DNA from: Flavobacteriales bacterium MED-G22
GTDB lineage: Bacteria; Bacteroidota; Bacteroidia; Flavobacteriales; Flavobacteriaceae
Length of the DNA: 43,717 nucleotides
Direction of reading: 5' to 3'
NCBI GenBank assembly: GCA_002457295.1
Contig: NTKF01000008.1
Location: 1-43,717, forward strand
Part shown: piece by piece, positions 43,459 through 43,717 of the stretch
Numbering within the stretch: the stretch's first letter is position 1
Layout: each line of letters begins with the position of its first letter
Program-made: the position numbers and the translations under genes
The notes under the pieces: model-generated
Seen by the model: the letters and a program-made list of their open reading frames with translations, nothing else
What the model was told of the DNA's origin: nothing
Databases searched by the model: none

Positions 43459-43582
43459 AACTAAAAACCAAAAAGAAATAGCAGCAGGTATTAACCTGTA
43501 TAAATATTTATTTGAAGATGAATACAAAAGAGAGAGTACTAGCAAAGATATCAGAGATAAAGAAGAAACCAGTAAGAGCTAA
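43445..43582 (+). CDS. 45-residue protein, unknown
   Basis: MKYYRTKNQKEIAAGINLYK, then a charged C-terminus rich in Lys, Glu and Ser. It overlaps the preceding gene by 14 nt and the next by 65 nt in another frame. No family recognised; it may be a chance frame. Confidence 0.35.
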   Translation: MKYYRTKNQKEIAAGINLYKYLFEDEYKRESTSKDIRDKEETSKS

Positions 43583-43717
43583 AGTAATATCTGTAAAGAA
43601 AAAAGTTAAAAGGGTTAACCCTAACGGAGGGTTAGATAAGTATAGTGTATTGCTAAAAAAACTAGGCGATCATTTTGGTGAAAGAGCTATACCAGATCTT
43701 CTTGCATTTATTGTGAA
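43518..43717 (+). CDS. small basic protein, truncated by the window edge
   Basis: An ATG at 43518 opens a frame still open at 43717 (66 codons): MNTKERVLAKISEIKKKPVR, a Lys/Arg/Val-rich stretch, then NPNGGLDKYSVLLKKLGDHF and IPDLLAFIV. The basic N-terminus suggests nucleic-acid or membrane contact. No family recognised. Long overlap with the preceding frame means one of the two may not be used; this one has the better protein-like composition. Confidence 0.5.
   Translation, partial: MNTKERVLAKISEIKKKPVRAKVISVKKKVKRVNPNGGLDKYSVLLKKLGDHFGERAIPDLLAFIV

Overview
The window is a piece of an AT-rich chromosome from a gliding, probably marine member of the Flavobacteriaceae (Bacteroidota). The evidence is gldJ next to a porV-type type IX secretion gene, DUF5916, DUF2851, DUF4212 and Lacal_2735 families, Bacteroidota-type promoters (TAnnTTTG -7 elements), and the order rpsU - xer recombinase - hpf - tRNA Thr/Tyr/Gly/Thr.

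Layout. 1-1640: a decayed SGNH hydrolase at the left edge, a secreted protein of unknown function, and tRNA-Val(GAC). 1647-8843: a CBM9/DUF5916 outer-membrane-type protein, a sterol-desaturase-family oxygenase, and an acetate unit made of a DUF4212 small subunit, a sodium:solute symporter and acs. 8840-13489: a minus-strand unit gldJ-murF-small lipoprotein, divergent from porV. 13569-17519: pyruvate dehydrogenase E1 alpha and E2, an SDR and a SprT-like protein. 17516-23109 (minus): MlaF/MlaE-type lipid transporter, a KASIII-like enzyme and gcvP. 23228-24416: a UbiA-like membrane protein and a rhodanese. 24492-30917 (minus): the complete operon trpE-G-D-C-F-B-A, preceded by a 20-residue leader peptide with tandem Trp codons and a terminator hairpin, i.e. 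a classical attenuator. 31002-37368: MarR regulator, rhodanese, a frameshifted DUF2851 gene, PspC, alanine/glycine symporter, HhH protein, acyl-CoA dehydrogenase and rpsU. 37440-39134: xer recombinase, hpf and four tRNAs.

From tRNA-Thr(GGT) at 39063 to the right edge the window changes character. Where tuf is usually found in this family there is a second, divergent tyrosine recombinase. It is followed by scattered small genes, a relatively GC-rich and strongly structured non-coding stretch (about 42814-43069), and a run of tiny overlapping genes including a likely ribbon-helix-helix protein. The recombinase gene contains a single CpG dinucleotide in 1464 bp. I read this as the left end of an integrative element (phage-like or mobilizable) inserted in tRNA-Thr; its right end lies outside the window.

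The main points of interest are the trp attenuator with an explicit antiterminator pairing, the CpG-depleted element in tRNA-Thr with its structured non-coding region, the absence of porU and cdd between gldJ and pdhA, a single-base frameshift in the DUF2851 gene, and a rho-independent terminator whose T-tract abuts the start codon of the xer gene. No CRISPR array, insertion sequence, rRNA gene or recognised defence system was seen.
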